Assembly (NCBI GenBank): GCA_033977485.1
Contig: CM066984.1
Location: 26,185,001 to 26,249,000, forward strand
Direction: 5' to 3'
Length of the DNA stretch: 64,000 nt
Source: Hydrangea macrophylla
Lineage: Eukaryota > Streptophyta > Magnoliopsida > Cornales > Hydrangeaceae
Shown here one piece after another: positions 22,230 through 34,436 of the stretch. The position numbers and the translations under genes are program-made. The notes beneath the pieces are model-generated. The model did not search any database and had not been told where the DNA came from. It saw only the letters and a list, made by a program, of their open reading frames with translations. How positions within the stretch are numbered: position 1 is the stretch's first letter; each line of letters starts with the position of its first letter.

Positions 22230-22815
22230 TGAGTCTAATCGACTCCGGATTTTGAAAGAATTTTGATTTGAATGGAGTCTGATTGACTCCAGAATTTTGA
22301 AATTTTGATTTGAATGGAGTCTGATTGACTCCGGATTTTAGGAAGTGAATAAATTGGAGTTTGATCGGCTCTGGATTTTTTTTTTAATTTTATTTAATTA
22401 GAGTATGATTGACTCCAGAATTTTGAAAATTGAGTTGATTGGAGTCTGATTGACTCCGGATTTTCGAAGACTAATTTAATTGGAGTCTAATTGACTCCGG
22501 ATGTTGGGAAGTGAATAAATTGGATTTATATCGGCTCTGGATTTTTTAAAATTTTGATTTAATTGGAGTATGATTGACTCCAGAATTTCAAAAATTGAAA
22601 TGATTCGGATTTTGAAAGATTGATTTGTCGGAGTCTGATTAGCTCCGAACTTGTAAAATTTGATTTGATTAGAGTTTGATTGACTCCGGATTTTGGAAAT
22701 TTGAATAAAGTTGAGTCTAATTGACACTGGATTTTGAAAGAATTTTGATTTGATTGAAGTCTAATTGACTTTCGATTTTGGAATTTAATTTGATTTTGAA
22801 TCTGGTAGACTCTAG
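22230..22815. repeat. Tandem array 2, about 41-43 bp units with GAGTC..GACTC
   Basis: About 14 diverged copies of GGAGTCTGATTGACTCCGGA with spacer TTTTGAAAATTTTGATTTGA. The inverted arms GAGTC/GACTC are the same as in array 1, but loop and spacer differ, and the arms extend by one pair (GGAGTC/GACTCC). Confidence 0.88.
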
Positions 22816-22959
22816 ATTATGGGATAATTAAGCCGATTTAGATCCTCAATTTCAGAAATTAAAAGCAGATATGAATCCAAGTGCTTCCAGATTTAGGAAA
22901 AGTAATTCAAAATTGAATCTAAAAAAAAGTAACCCCTAAAAGGAAACTAAACTAGGAAT

Positions 22960-23750
22960 CGGCATGAAGTGGCTCAGTCGATCAGATGATTGTAGGAGGA
23001 TTATGGAGTGTAAGGCATGAAGAGACTCAATCTTTCAGCATGCTACCTGATTCGACTATAGAGTGTAAGGCAGGAAGCGGCCCAGTCGATCATATGATTT
23101 TTGGAGGATTATGGAGTGTAAGCCATGAAGCGACTCAATCTTTCAGCGTGCTAACTGATTCGACTATGGAGTGTAAGGCGTGAAGTGGCTCAGTTGATCA
23201 GATGATTTTTGAAAGATTATGGAGTGTAAGGCATGAAGCGACTCAATCTTTCAGTGTGCTACCTGATTTGACTATGGAGTGTAAGGCGTGAAGCGGCTCA
23301 TTCGATCAGATGATTTTTGGAGGATTATGGAGTGTAAGGCATGAAACGACTCAATCTTTCAGCGTGCTACCTAATTTGACTATAGAGTGTAAGGCGTAAA
23401 GCGACTCAGTCGATCAGATGATTTTTGGAGGATTATGGAGTGTAAGGCATGAAGCGACTCAATCTTTCAGCGTGCTACCTGATTCGACTATGGAGTGTAA
23501 GGCATGAAGCGGCTCAGTCGATCAGATGATTTTTGGAGGATTATGGAGTGTAAGACATGAAGCGACTCAATCTTTCAGCGTGCTACCTGATTCGACTATG
23601 GAGTGTAAGGCGTGAAGCAGCTTAGTCGATCAAATGATTTTTGGAGGATTATGGAGTGTAAGGCATGAAGCGACTCAATCTTTTAGCGTGCAACCTGATT
23701 CGACTATGGAATGTAAGGCGTGATGTGGCTCAGTCGATCAGATGATTCCT
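22960..23750. repeat. Tandem array 3, 108-bp higher-order units
   Basis: The word ATTATGGAGTGTAAGGC starts at about 23,000, 23,108, 23,216, 23,324, 23,432, 23,540 and 23,648, exactly 108 bp apart each time. Each unit is two related halves of 58 and 50 bp, both beginning ATGGAGTGTAAGGC. The first half carries AAGCGACTCAATC and GATTCGACT, the second CAGTCGATCAGATG. Confidence 0.92.
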
Positions 23751-24163
23751 AGAAACACATGTGCCCAAGAATAAAACTATAACATAATCGGAGAATTTGA
23801 AGCATAAAGCGCATTTCTAATAATAAGAAGAGCAACATGACTCCGGATCATTACAATCGGGAGCATGAGACATTAAATTTGAGCATATGCATCACGATAA
23901 GATAGGAGTACATCTGTGTGGTTATTTGCGTTTATGTGTTGTCCTTTGCTCGAACTACGTCCTGGTCTAATTCCCGATGGGATACGTAGGCAGCTCACCA
24001 TTGAACACGATCAATTTTGGCTCTGTGCGCACCCGACTTTTGCAATGCACTTTTTGTTTTTACCTGGATTCGACCGCTTGGTCAAAGGCATGTCTTTCAC
24101 ACAGGCTTCGACATTCACTTATGATACGCGTTGCTTTACAAGCTCTGCTGAAGAGGGGTAAAT
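23751..24163 (+). other. Element B 3' untranslated end and polypurine tract
   Basis: Includes CGAACTACGTCCTGG and GGGATACGTAGGCAGC (23,950-23,995), a stretch I recognise as typical just before the 3' LTR of Tat-type elements. The purine tract GAAGAGGGGTAAA (24,150-24,162) precedes the LTR and would prime plus-strand synthesis. Confidence 0.7.
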
Positions 24164-24614
24164 TGTAGACACCCTGATTTTGACCAAACGTCATATCCAG
24201 GGATTGGTTACCTCTTAAGACCAATGATGACGATGACCAGTGAAATTCGGAGATTTTCAAGAAAATTCAAATCCTTCAAAGATTCTTCAAATAAAATTTC
24301 AAAATTCAAAATAAAACAAGGAGAAATTGGGTATTCAAGAGAAACCTGAATGTTGAAAAACGTATGAGAAAATCAGTCTGGGGATCCGTCCTGAGAAATA
24401 AGATATGAAAGAAAGTTTTGAAATGAGTCATAGAAAAGAAAAGAAAAAAAGGAAAAGAAATAACACATTAAAGTACATGCTATGTATGTATTCTTGATGA
24501 AATATATTACAAATGTAAGTATTTAAATGTAATTTACCAAAAAATTAAGTTCTTGTTAACATATATTTTGAAAATTAAAAATAAGGCAGGGATTCTGTTA
24601 GCTGCGGTACGCGG

Positions 24615-24833
24615 CGAAGCTGGCGGCACTCACTGAGTGCCACGCCAGCATTCACTGAGTGCCGCCCCGGCAGTCAATGAGTACCGCCCGGCACTCAGTG
24701 GATGCCGTAGGCAAGTCGTCGAGTGCCATGCCCTGTAACAGACTGCTGTTCTCACATGTTCTAGAAGAAAACTTTGCACATGGGTTTTCACCCGAATTTA
24801 TCCATTTAACCTTGTAATGTTGGTCTATATAAA
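24615..24833 (+). promoter_or_regulatory. Element B U3: palindromic repeats and TATA box
   Basis: At 24,618-24,730 there are about five GC-rich GGCACTCACTGAGTGCC-like motifs in an AT-rich LTR. TATATAAA at 24,826-24,833 is flanked by GGTC and GACC (GGTCTATATAAACAGACC). A GA-rich leader follows from 24,895. U3 is thus about 690 bp. Confidence 0.65.
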
Positions 24834-26838
24834 CAGACCTTCATCTCTATTATTGGGACTTTTGGTTTAACCTTTGAATCAAATTGAGATATACATGAGA
24901 TATATAGAGAATAGAGAGAATTGAGAAAAAAAAAAGAGAGTTTTCTTGAAGAATTTGAAGATTTTTTTTGGAAGAACTTCACTAGAGATAGAAGAAATCC
25001 TTGAGGTCATAAAGGTAACCTCTCAATCCTTGATAGAATTGGGCAAATTCAATCACAAGTTCATAGTTCTAGGAACTTTACACATTTTCAAAACCTATCT
25101 TCATACCTCATTTCATCACACACCACTTAGAGCTTGTGATTGAATCTCATAACATTTCATTAATTTGGATTCAATTGATGCCTTGGGTTTAAGATAAGTT
25201 TGATTTTGAAGGACTTGTGTTCCAATTTCTCTAAGTAAACTTTGATTCCTCATTTCTATTTTCTCTTTGAGATTCATAAAACTTTATGTATTCCTTTGAG
25301 TCCTTTTTGAATTCAATTCCTTAGTTTCCTATGGTCTCATGATTCATATGGAGATTAAGGAAAACTATGGTCATGTCTACACATAGTTAGTGGAATTTAA
25401 ATCTCAACTCATGATTTGAATCCCCTTATTATGAATCTTATGGGATTCATGCTATATTCTATAGAGGTTTATGTAAAATTTTGATTTTATTTAGTCTCCA
25501 AGGACCATTAATTTGAGAAGGGATTAGAATGTCATGACTCTATATTCCTCAAGGATCATATGTTTGAGAGTAAAATTAGATGTAGATTTTCGTAGTTTAT
25601 ATTCAAAATTCATGAGACTAAGTAAGACCTTAGGATTCTCTTGCTATGAGATCTATGATGGAAATCCATTAAAGCTAAATCCATGAACATCTTCATATTT
25701 CATTATTTACTCCAATGGATCATAATCATACTTGATCCTAGTTCTCTCTAGAATCATGGATCAAGTTTGATTCGAACTATGAACATCAATTTAACAAAGG
25801 TGCAGTGAATCCATAAACCAGATGTGATCAAAGATTTTTATAAAATCATGGTTCATTGGAAATTGGATGAGACTAATTGGAGGATTTTCATAACTCATTT
25901 AAGCACATCTGTAATTTTTGTTTTGATGAAATTCCATGCTTAAGATGGTTTGGTCTTGTGATTTCAAAACAAGCAATTCTCTGTCCAAAATTCCAGAACA
26001 GTAAGTCTGTTTTAAAATTAATAAATCAGAACCTTAATCAAACTTCCTTGGCCTCTAATAATTTTTTCTAAGTATTTCAATGTGTTAGGAAGGTTCGCTA
26101 AAAAGATCTAAGAGTTTCTCATTTGTTTACTATTTTTAGAAAATCGTACAAGATATCTGGACAGAGAGTTACAGATTCCTGAGTGATATCTAGTGTTTTT
26201 CTTATTCTCAGAGATCTAACCGTTCAATCTTTGATTTTCTTCTTGGGTTAGAAACTAGATTCACAGAGGCATCTCATATCCAAAATCATTAAGATCTAAC
26301 CGTTGGAAGTAGGATTTCTCTACCTTTTAAAATCTAGTATGCTCTCTGTAATTTAGGAAAAACAGTCACTGTTTTTGTCTATTCTCATTGATTTTAAGTT
26401 AAATGGTTTCCTAATGTCTTGGGACCCAAATCATGTTTTGAATAATGATAATTTTGCTTAAATCCCGATGCTAAGTGGTTCAAATTAGTGAATAAATTCA
26501 TATCTCATTCTTGTTCATATTCATTCATTCATTCATGTATGTTGACGCTTATGATTAGAGCTAGTTCTTGGATAAAATTGGACTTAGTTGAACATAATTG
26601 AACATAAACATGAATTTCTTATGATCATGTTGGGATTATAGAACCCTTATATGGACATTACATTGGCTCCTAGTTGAGACTTGTATATCTATAGAGGTGC
26701 TATGGCTCCAACTAATCAAAAGGAATTCATAGTTTTATCAATTCTTTCCATGCTTGATAGATTTAAGCTAGAAGCTTAGGGTTGATTATTTGATATCTTT
26801 GCTCAAGGTATGTGTACTAATCTCTGTTTTGTAGCACA

Positions 26839-28799
26839 TTTGATGTCACAGCCCGGTCCCACAATAGCGGAACCGAAGCCCGTGGCACGCCACCGAGGCT
26901 AAACCAATTCATTAATGTTCCCAAAAATTAGGTTTGAAGAACACACGCAGCGGAAAACAAAACACATTTTAAAAACCAGAGGTTCAGTCGACTGCTAAGT
27001 CGACTGCTCAGTCGACGGAGGCGGGCAGGGATTTTAATATCAAATTTCAGTCGACTGCAATTGAAGGTCCAGTCGACTACTGAGGGGTCCAGTCGACTGC
27101 CGAGGGGTCCAGTCGACTGCTTTTGCAAAAAAAAGAAGCAGTATCTAACAGGCTCAGGGGTTCAGTCGACTGCTCAGTCGACTGCTCCCCTGGCAGCAGC
27201 CCAATCTGCAGAAAACAAGTTTAAAAAGCTTCCTAACTTCCATCCAATGATCAACCACTCAAATCAAACTCAGTCCAAAGTAATTCTAGTTGTATTAAAG
27301 CATTACCAAACATAATTACAACATATTATAGCCTAATACAACGTTCAAGATTCATTCTATCATACCAAATTAAACATGGGTTAAAACAATAGAAATTCTT
27401 ATTACAACATTTCTAGGATCCCAAAACTACAAGATTTACATTCAAGTTGCCTTCTAAAAGAACTCCCAACCCACGTGCTCACTTCTGCGATTCCTCGCCA
27501 GCATTTACACCTGAAATGGTTATTTGAATAACCACACATATTTCGATTTGTTTAAGCTAATGCTTAGTGAATAAATCAACATATGTACATGAATGATAAA
27601 CATGTCTGCATTCACATCTCTACATTTCATACTAGTCGCCGGAGACTCACGTGCCCGTCCATACTCCCAATCCGCGACTCCTCGCCAATAAGTCCACGCG
27701 AAAGGGTAAGACCCACGATTCTACAAACAATCGTGCGACCTTAATGCCTATATCGGCTCCACAAAATGGCACGGTGACCACGTGCTCCTTCTGACCCAAA
27801 TAAGCAACTTAACATGCTCAAATACATATCACCATGCTCGCGGTAATTAAAACATATCACCGTGTTATTGAGCCTACTTATCAATATAATTGCCCAATAT
27901 GAACTACACAATATATCTCTAAGAATTAATACATGCTATTCACACAAAACATGAATACATGTCAAGAAATCATTCCAAAAACATAGTTGAATCACTCACC
28001 TCCGAATAACGCTCCTATAATACAATCTGAAGAAAACCCGTGCACAAAGAACGTGCAGAAGTCCGTCTAGTACAATTCCTATGGATCAGAATTCCATTTA
28101 TCAACTTTTATGAAAAATTCTAGAAAATAACTTTTCAGAAAACTTAGCCAAACAGGCCCTAACAGGTATCAAAACGAAGCTCTTACCTCGAGGAGCTCGA
28201 ATATGAAATCTGGGAGAAACCAGACTGACGGAAGGTCGTCATTTGGCGTCGCAAAGCTCTAAGCTCCTAAATCTCCCTCAAGCCCCCTTTTGGCCTCCTT
28301 TTGGAATTAGGTCAAGAACTTATGAAAAAATCTAAGTTCATCTCTATCTATATATAGACAACACTCTTCGGGAATTACGTTTACCTCCCCACGAGTTTTT
28401 CCAACTCCTAATCAGTCTCTGAAACATTCTATACAGCTTATTCATAGCTTTACGAGTGAAAACTCAAAATTATAAAAGTTTTCGACTAAGTTTCGTTTGG
28501 TCGCTAAAACGCGAATTTCTACATGACGTTTCCGAAGTTGCTAATTAGCCTACCAAATTAATAGCGTATTCATTCGTTCTCACCAGGAAACTAAATCTAC
28601 CAACAGAAATATATTCTAAGGCAGAAAATAATACAGATATTGAAATACACAGGTAAACATGGTTCTCTAATACAGACACCCAAATCAACTCGTGAGTCAA
28701 AACTCACTCAATCATGTGTCATAGGACACGCCACATCACATTATCATGCATGACAATGTAATGCAAATGCAATAACACAATTACGGGTGTTATATTTGA
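26839..28799 (-). mobile_element. Solo LTR S1 with TSD tttga
   Basis: LTR 26,844-28,794 (1,951 bp), flanked by identical tttga at 26,839-26,843 and 28,795-28,799. The + strand starts TGTCACAGCCCGG and ends ACGGGTGTTATA, so in its own sense it starts T(A)TAACACCCGT, with the usual TG mutated to TA. B's other LTR is the empty site. A TATA-like CTATATATAG (28,348-28,357) gives a U3 near 450 bp. No internal region remains, so it arose by LTR-LTR recombination. Chromovirus-type LTR. Confidence 0.92.
26985..27184. repeat. Nine GTCGAC palindromes in S1
   Basis: AGTCGAC, mostly as the full palindrome CAGTCGACTG, starts at about 26,985, 26,998, 27,009, 27,048, 27,070, 27,090, 27,110, 27,163 and 27,175. 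Spacing is irregular (11-53 bp), so this is a cluster of motifs rather than a simple tandem array. It lies 140-340 bp from the U5 end. Confidence 0.9.
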
Positions 28800-29392
28800 G
28801 GTACAATTTCTCAACTCCTTCTCTACTTTATTTCATTCCTTGATTTTAATTGATTTTCGACTCCATGCGCGACACCTTAGCTTAGGTCTTGCCTTATGTG
28901 TATATGTGATTAGAGGCATTTTTCCTAGGATTTCTATTCTTTGTATGCATTACATGTTCCCCATTTCGCGGCTGGATCCGGGTAAGTTCTCTAGTTCCCT
29001 ACTTGCACATCATTATGCTTGCTACTTGAATTATGTGGATTATTAATGATATTTTATCGTTAGCAATCTTACACCATTTTCAATATGCTTTTGTAATGTA
29101 TATGTATATACATATTAGTTGAGGGCACACTTAGATTATTAATTCGATTAAAAAGGATGTTGAGTAGAGGTCTATCATGAGATAGGATGAGAGGGGGTGT
29201 TTTAGTCCATCGGGCTCCTTCCCCTCTCATTTCATAATCCCCGGACCCAGATTATCTTTGGTTTCGCAGAAGATCGGTTGCTTTTAAAAATGGTTTCTTA
29301 ATTTTCCAAAAAAAAATTAAGTGGTGAATCTTTGAATTTGAAAATAAATTGTTTTAAAAAAATAAAAGTGGGCCCAAATGCCGGTATCCACA

Positions 29393-30990
29393 CCCATCCC
29401 TACTTTAGACCCCCCCTTCCCACCCTCCCGACGCCAAATGGTTAATGGTTAGTCGCCAGCAGGGTGGTTCTGGAAAAACTGGCATTTAGACTGATGGTAC
29501 AGTCTGATATCCTCTTCCTAAAGTTCTCCTAGACCAACTTTCCTCTCCCACTAATAAACACACATGCTATGCACAGGCTGCCCGCATCCCTGAATTGCGC
29601 CAGGCCATGACCAATGAATTCAATGCATTACTGAAAAATGCTACCTGGATTCTTCCTCCTCCTGATCCTAAACAACATGTGGTTAGTTGCAAGTGGGTTT
29701 TCAAAATCAAACGGTGAACAAATGGGTCCATTGAATGCTACAAAGCACGTGTGGTTGCCAAAGGTTTTCACCAATAGCTTGGGATTGACTTTGATGAAAC
29801 TTTCAGTCCTGTTATCAAGCCCACCACTGTTCGTACAGTGCTAAATATTCCTGTCTCCATGGGATGGTCCATCCGGTAGCTTGATGTGAAAAATTCATTT
29901 CTCCATTGCATCATAGATGAAATAGTTTTTATGAGCCAACCACCAGGGTTTGCAGACTCAACCTATCCTCATCATTTTTGTCTCTTGCAAAAAGCTATTT
30001 ATGGTCTCAAACAGGCTCCACGGGCTTGGTTTCAATGCCTCAGCAGCTTTCTCTTCTAATTTGGTTTTACTCAGAGTCGGGCTGATCACTCCCTCTTCAT
30101 CTACCGTTCAGGATCTGCAGTAATACTTCTACTCCTCTATGTTGATGATATTATTCTGATTGGTAATCGACTTTTCTTAGTGACCTCCTTTATCACTAAA
30201 CTTGGCAAAGAATTTGAACTCAGTGACCTTGGTCCTCTTTCTTACTTCCTGGATCTTGAAGCCACCTTCTCCCCGGATTGCTTACACCTTTCTCAAACCA
30301 AGTATACGATTTATCTTTTGCATCATTTTTTAATGACAGGATTGTAAGCCACGCATCACTCCAGTTTGTGCCAAAACCCACCTTTCTGCTCATACAAGTG
30401 ATCTACTCCCTGATGCCATTGAATATCGCCAACTGGTGGGTTCCCTACAGTGCCTCACCTTTACCCAACCTGCCATAGCCTATGCGGTCCACCATGTTGC
30501 ACAATTTATGAGTCAACCCCATTCCCCCCATCTTATTGCAGCCAAACGGATTCTTCGTTATCTTAAAGGATCTCTCGTGTTTGGCCTCATGTTTCACCAC
30601 TCCTCCAAACCATTAACCCTCACAGCTTACTCGGATGATCCACCACTGGTTTTTGTGTTTTCTTGGACTCCAATCTCATCTCTTGGACTACCAAGAAGCA
30701 ACCAACTATCTCCCACTCCAGTGCCGAACTAGAATACCGTTCTCTTGCCGTGCAAAATCCACTTGGATTTCTCATCTTCTTACTGAACTACAACTTCCAC
30801 CCCCTACCCCCATTAACCTGCTATATGATAATCTTAGTACTACCTAAATGGGCTCCAACCCTGTTTTCCATGCTCGCACTAAACATATTAAACTTGATTA
30901 TCACTTCATCCCGGAATGGATCATCTCTGGCACTCATTGTGTCTAGTTTGTTTCTTCACTAGATCAATTAGCTGACATCTTCACAAAAGA
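29393..30990 (+). pseudogene. Ty1-copia pol remnant
   Basis: Copia RT motifs in order, over several frameshifts and stops: ATWILPPPDPKQHVV (29,640), [47 protein letters not shown] (usually NAFLHG), QPPGFAD, LLQKAIYGLKQAPRAWF, LLLLYVDDIILIGN (30,125-30,170, catalytic YVDD kept), then RNase H region ..AKRILRYLKGS.. (30,540) and [13 protein letters not shown] (30,945-30,990). Gag to integrase would be left of B, outside the window. Dead element, oldest layer of this nest. Confidence 0.85.
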
Positions 30991-32986
30991 TGTCACACCC
31001 CAACCCACCTCGGAGGATTAGGACCCGTGTAACAAGAGTAACCACACCCAAAACACACACTAATTAGAAAGAAAATGTGGATAAACCACTTTAAAGAACT
31101 CCATTGTGACCAAACAGCCCCCAAAGGCATAATGATCATTAAGAAATTATGTAAAATTTTTATACCAAAAGTTATATTTTTGAGTCCCGGTTCCAACGCA
31201 ACAAACGGTGCGCGAATCCAAATTTTCTAGAAAGAGTTATGAGCACTAAAGAAACATGTCCAAAATACATGAAACTTGCTGGGGATAAACTCAATGATAC
31301 AACTAGCATTATGAGCACTAAAGAAACATGTCCAAGACACTAGAGACACATCTGGACTTGCCGAGATGGTCAACCCATTACTTGCACCATACTTGAAAAA
31401 AACAAGAAGGATTATACATTGGTCCTCAAATTCACTTCCAACTCTACAAAATACAACTTTAGGATTCAAACTCTTTTCCTACAACCCAAATATGAACATT
31501 AACATAAAAGAAACCATAATTTACATCATTTTACAAGTTCAAAGTAGTTTACATGCTTTAGCCTCAAATCTCCCCCATCTCTCCCATCTCTCCCAACGCG
31601 CGTCATTTCTTCTCCGGATAAGACTCCGAACCTGCGGTGGTTGTTATGTACCACAACAAAAATAGGAAAACGGTTTTCTTAAGCATTACGCTTAGTGAGC
31701 ATTCTAAGCATGATTGTATGTTTAACACGTGCAATGCTATTATTAACACATAAAACACAACCGTAGTCGCTGAGTAACTGATTATATGATTCATTCAAAC
31801 CCGAAGACATCCCTTGGTCCCGTGGGTCAATTTTATTCCTTGGACTTCCGTATTTATCGGATTCTTCCTCTTCACCACCCTTATTACTCCCAACAATGAA
31901 CCATTTCCCCGGTGCTCATTGACTACCACATAGACATATAAGCCCCTATGCATATACATGTATCAACACATAATTCTCATACAATTGATATGAAATTCAC
32001 AATCCAACAATATAATTGCTTCTAAACATAAATTATCATCTCTAAAATCACTTAAAGCCTTGAACAAATTAAACACAATCATTTTAAGAGTAGAAAACTC
32101 ACCTTACTCACTGATTATACCCAAAATTAAGCTAATTGTGCAGAATTCCTTAGCAATTCTTGCTCAATCCTCTCACTGGAGTAAATCCTACACAAATTCG
32201 GCAACCTTGTGTCACCGATTGGCGTAAGCTACCAAAATTATGATGAGTAAAACGTAAATTAAAGGTATAGAAACGTTCGTCTCACCTCCACGAGTCCGAA
32301 AATGGCTTCGAGTCGTGAATCCGACGAACGGCGGCGACGGAACGACGAGAATTCGACGTCAGTGACGGTTCCGTATTCTCTCCCAAGCTCTCTTCTTCTT
32401 TCTTTAATTCCAGCAGATTGTGAGAGTCTCCCTCTCTCCAACACCTATACATGCATAAGCATGAGGTGTCTTAACCTTAACATTGTCCATTTATCATTTA
32501 CACCCTCGGAATTTCTTAAGTTCTTATTATGAAATCCTCCAAACATTCCATTAACTACCCAATTATCTAATAAGTGTTTGTCTAAGTTCCGTATGGGTCC
32601 CAACGTGGGTCCCACATATTTTGTAAAATTGCTATCGTACCTACTAATTTTAAATCTTTTTCATTTATACCCTTACTTGGGTGTCCAAACGAATGCTAAC
32701 CCATATCAACATGTATTATGAAAGCATGTAAACAAATATTCATATACTCACATAAAATGCATTTAATCATTTAAAAATGCAAATTACCAATTTACCCTTC
32801 ACTGGGTTCCATTTCAATACCTGTCCCACCTCTCTAGGGACCTTTTCAACTAGTGTTCCTCTCTGAACACTTTTTACATGCGCGAGTCCAAGCCTCCCCT
32901 TAATTCCTTTTATGCACTAATTATATTAATTAATACATATTAACACAATAATTTACCCGTTCCCCGGGTACGGGTGTTACAAAAGA
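30986..32986 (-). mobile_element. Solo LTR S2 with TSD aaaga
   Basis: LTR 30,991-32,981 (1,991 bp), flanked by aaaga at 30,986-30,990 and 32,982-32,986. + strand starts TGTCACACCCC and ends ACGGGTGTTACA, so it is a minus-sense LTR starting TGTAACACCCGT. The block TTTTTGAGTCCCGGTTCCAA (near 31,175) is shared with C's LTR. A 25-bp word beginning TATGAGCACTAAAG is repeated at about 31,239 and 31,310. It splits the copia RNase H end. Confidence 0.92.
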
Positions 32987-33275
32987 TCTTCACAAACACC
33001 GCTTCACTCTACTTTGATCCAACCTTGACTCTCAAAGATAGCCGAGTTTGCAGGGGCATGTTAAACCACCAGACTTACAATTATGATTTATATAAATTGA
33101 ACTGTGATTTATACAGATTGACTATACATTAATTTTGTACATATTGTGACTGCCTGTATTTTTAATTAGCATAATTATAAGCTTGATTTTAGGTCTTGAT
33201 TTCTTTTTATAGACTCTTGTAAATAATTTACATAAAGGCCTCCTAAGAGAGAAGAGTATACAAGAAATATGCTCA
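32987..33275 (+). pseudogene. Copia 3' end: RNase H tail, PPT and LTR start
   Basis: The copia frame resumes after S2 (duplicated aaaga, then DLHKHRFTLL-like). The purine tract TGCAGGGGCA precedes TGTTAAACCACC at 33,059, a typical copia LTR start. I could not fix the LTR's right end; TATAGACTCTTGTAAATAA near 33,215 looks like a promoter region. Confidence 0.6.
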
Positions 33276-33844
33276 TACAGTATATTTATAGAGGGGGGTA
33301 GGTTGCTAGGGTTTTTTTTTTAAAATTATGTAAACATAGCATTGATATCGCAAATTTTATCATTTCAGTTTTACGTAATGTTACTAAGGATACTTTAGGC
33401 ATTTTGGGCAAATAGAAGGCATGATCCGTATTAGTCCATCACTTTTTTCCAACGTCAATTGTCGAAGGAAAAATATATTATTGTGTTTAAAACCTAGAAG
33501 AAGATTAGTAATATATATTATTGAAACATGATCAGTGAGGGGTGTACAGACAAATCTCAAGGGAGGTAAACTGATATTTTCCTTTCTTTTATTTGTTTTT
33601 TTTTTATTATGAATTTATGGATTTTTTGGGCATGTTATTCTTGCATTGGATAACTTAACCATGTGGCCAAACAATGTCTACACAAAGATCGTTTGTGTGG
33701 GTGGCATAGTTCACAAAAAGTAGCCTTGCTTACTTGCATAGTAACCATATGAAGCTTTTAGTTTCTTATTTTTTTTTATTATTTTTTTTAGTTTCCCTCT
33801 TTGCCTCTATTGCAATACAAGATTGTCACATTAAATAAATAGTC

Positions 33845-33878
<34 letters not shown>

Positions 33879-34392
33879 TTTTTTTTTTTGAGGTAGAACA
33901 AGTTACCAATTAATGTAGAAAGTGATATAATGTTAGAGCATCTCTAATGATAAATGTTATTTTCTTCATGTTAAATTTATATTTGAGCATTATTATAGTA
34001 CTAAAATGCTATATTTTAACATATGTGCTCTCATGGTATATGCTAAATGAAATGCTATTCATTTTCTTGTATTGAAAAAAGTTAAGATATTGCCTTGTTA
34101 GTGTGCCAAATTATAGCATGACCCTTTAAAAACACATCTCTAATGGTGTACCAAATATCATGCTAAATTATAACAATGCCAAAAGTCATACCAAATTTGG
34201 CATATAATATAGTATAGAAATTTGGTATTAAATACCAAATTAGGAGAATTATTTGGTTATAAGACACAAGGGAAAAATATTTGGGGATAAGTCCATGATT
34301 ACTGGACATTAATAAACATAAATTCTTTGACCCATTTAATATCATAGTTTGTGACCATTACACCCTTCACACATTTCCCATTACTGGGTTTG

Positions 34393-34436
<44 letters not shown>

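Larger units (their letters stand above)
24164..29392 (+). mobile_element. Element B 3' LTR, split by solo LTR S1
   Basis: Starts TGTAGACACCCTGATTTTGA after the polypurine tract and ends CCGGTATCCACA. Removing S1 and one TSD leaves about 3.27 kb. At 26,427 it shows the intact site (GGACCCAAATCATG) that element A split in the 5' LTR. The next sequence (from 29,393) is copia pol, so B sits in a copia element. Confidence 0.88.

Noticed and set aside
22986..23183. 65-codon frame in tandem array 3
   Set aside because: Periodic translation of a 108-bp repeat (108 is a multiple of 3); no family or start context.
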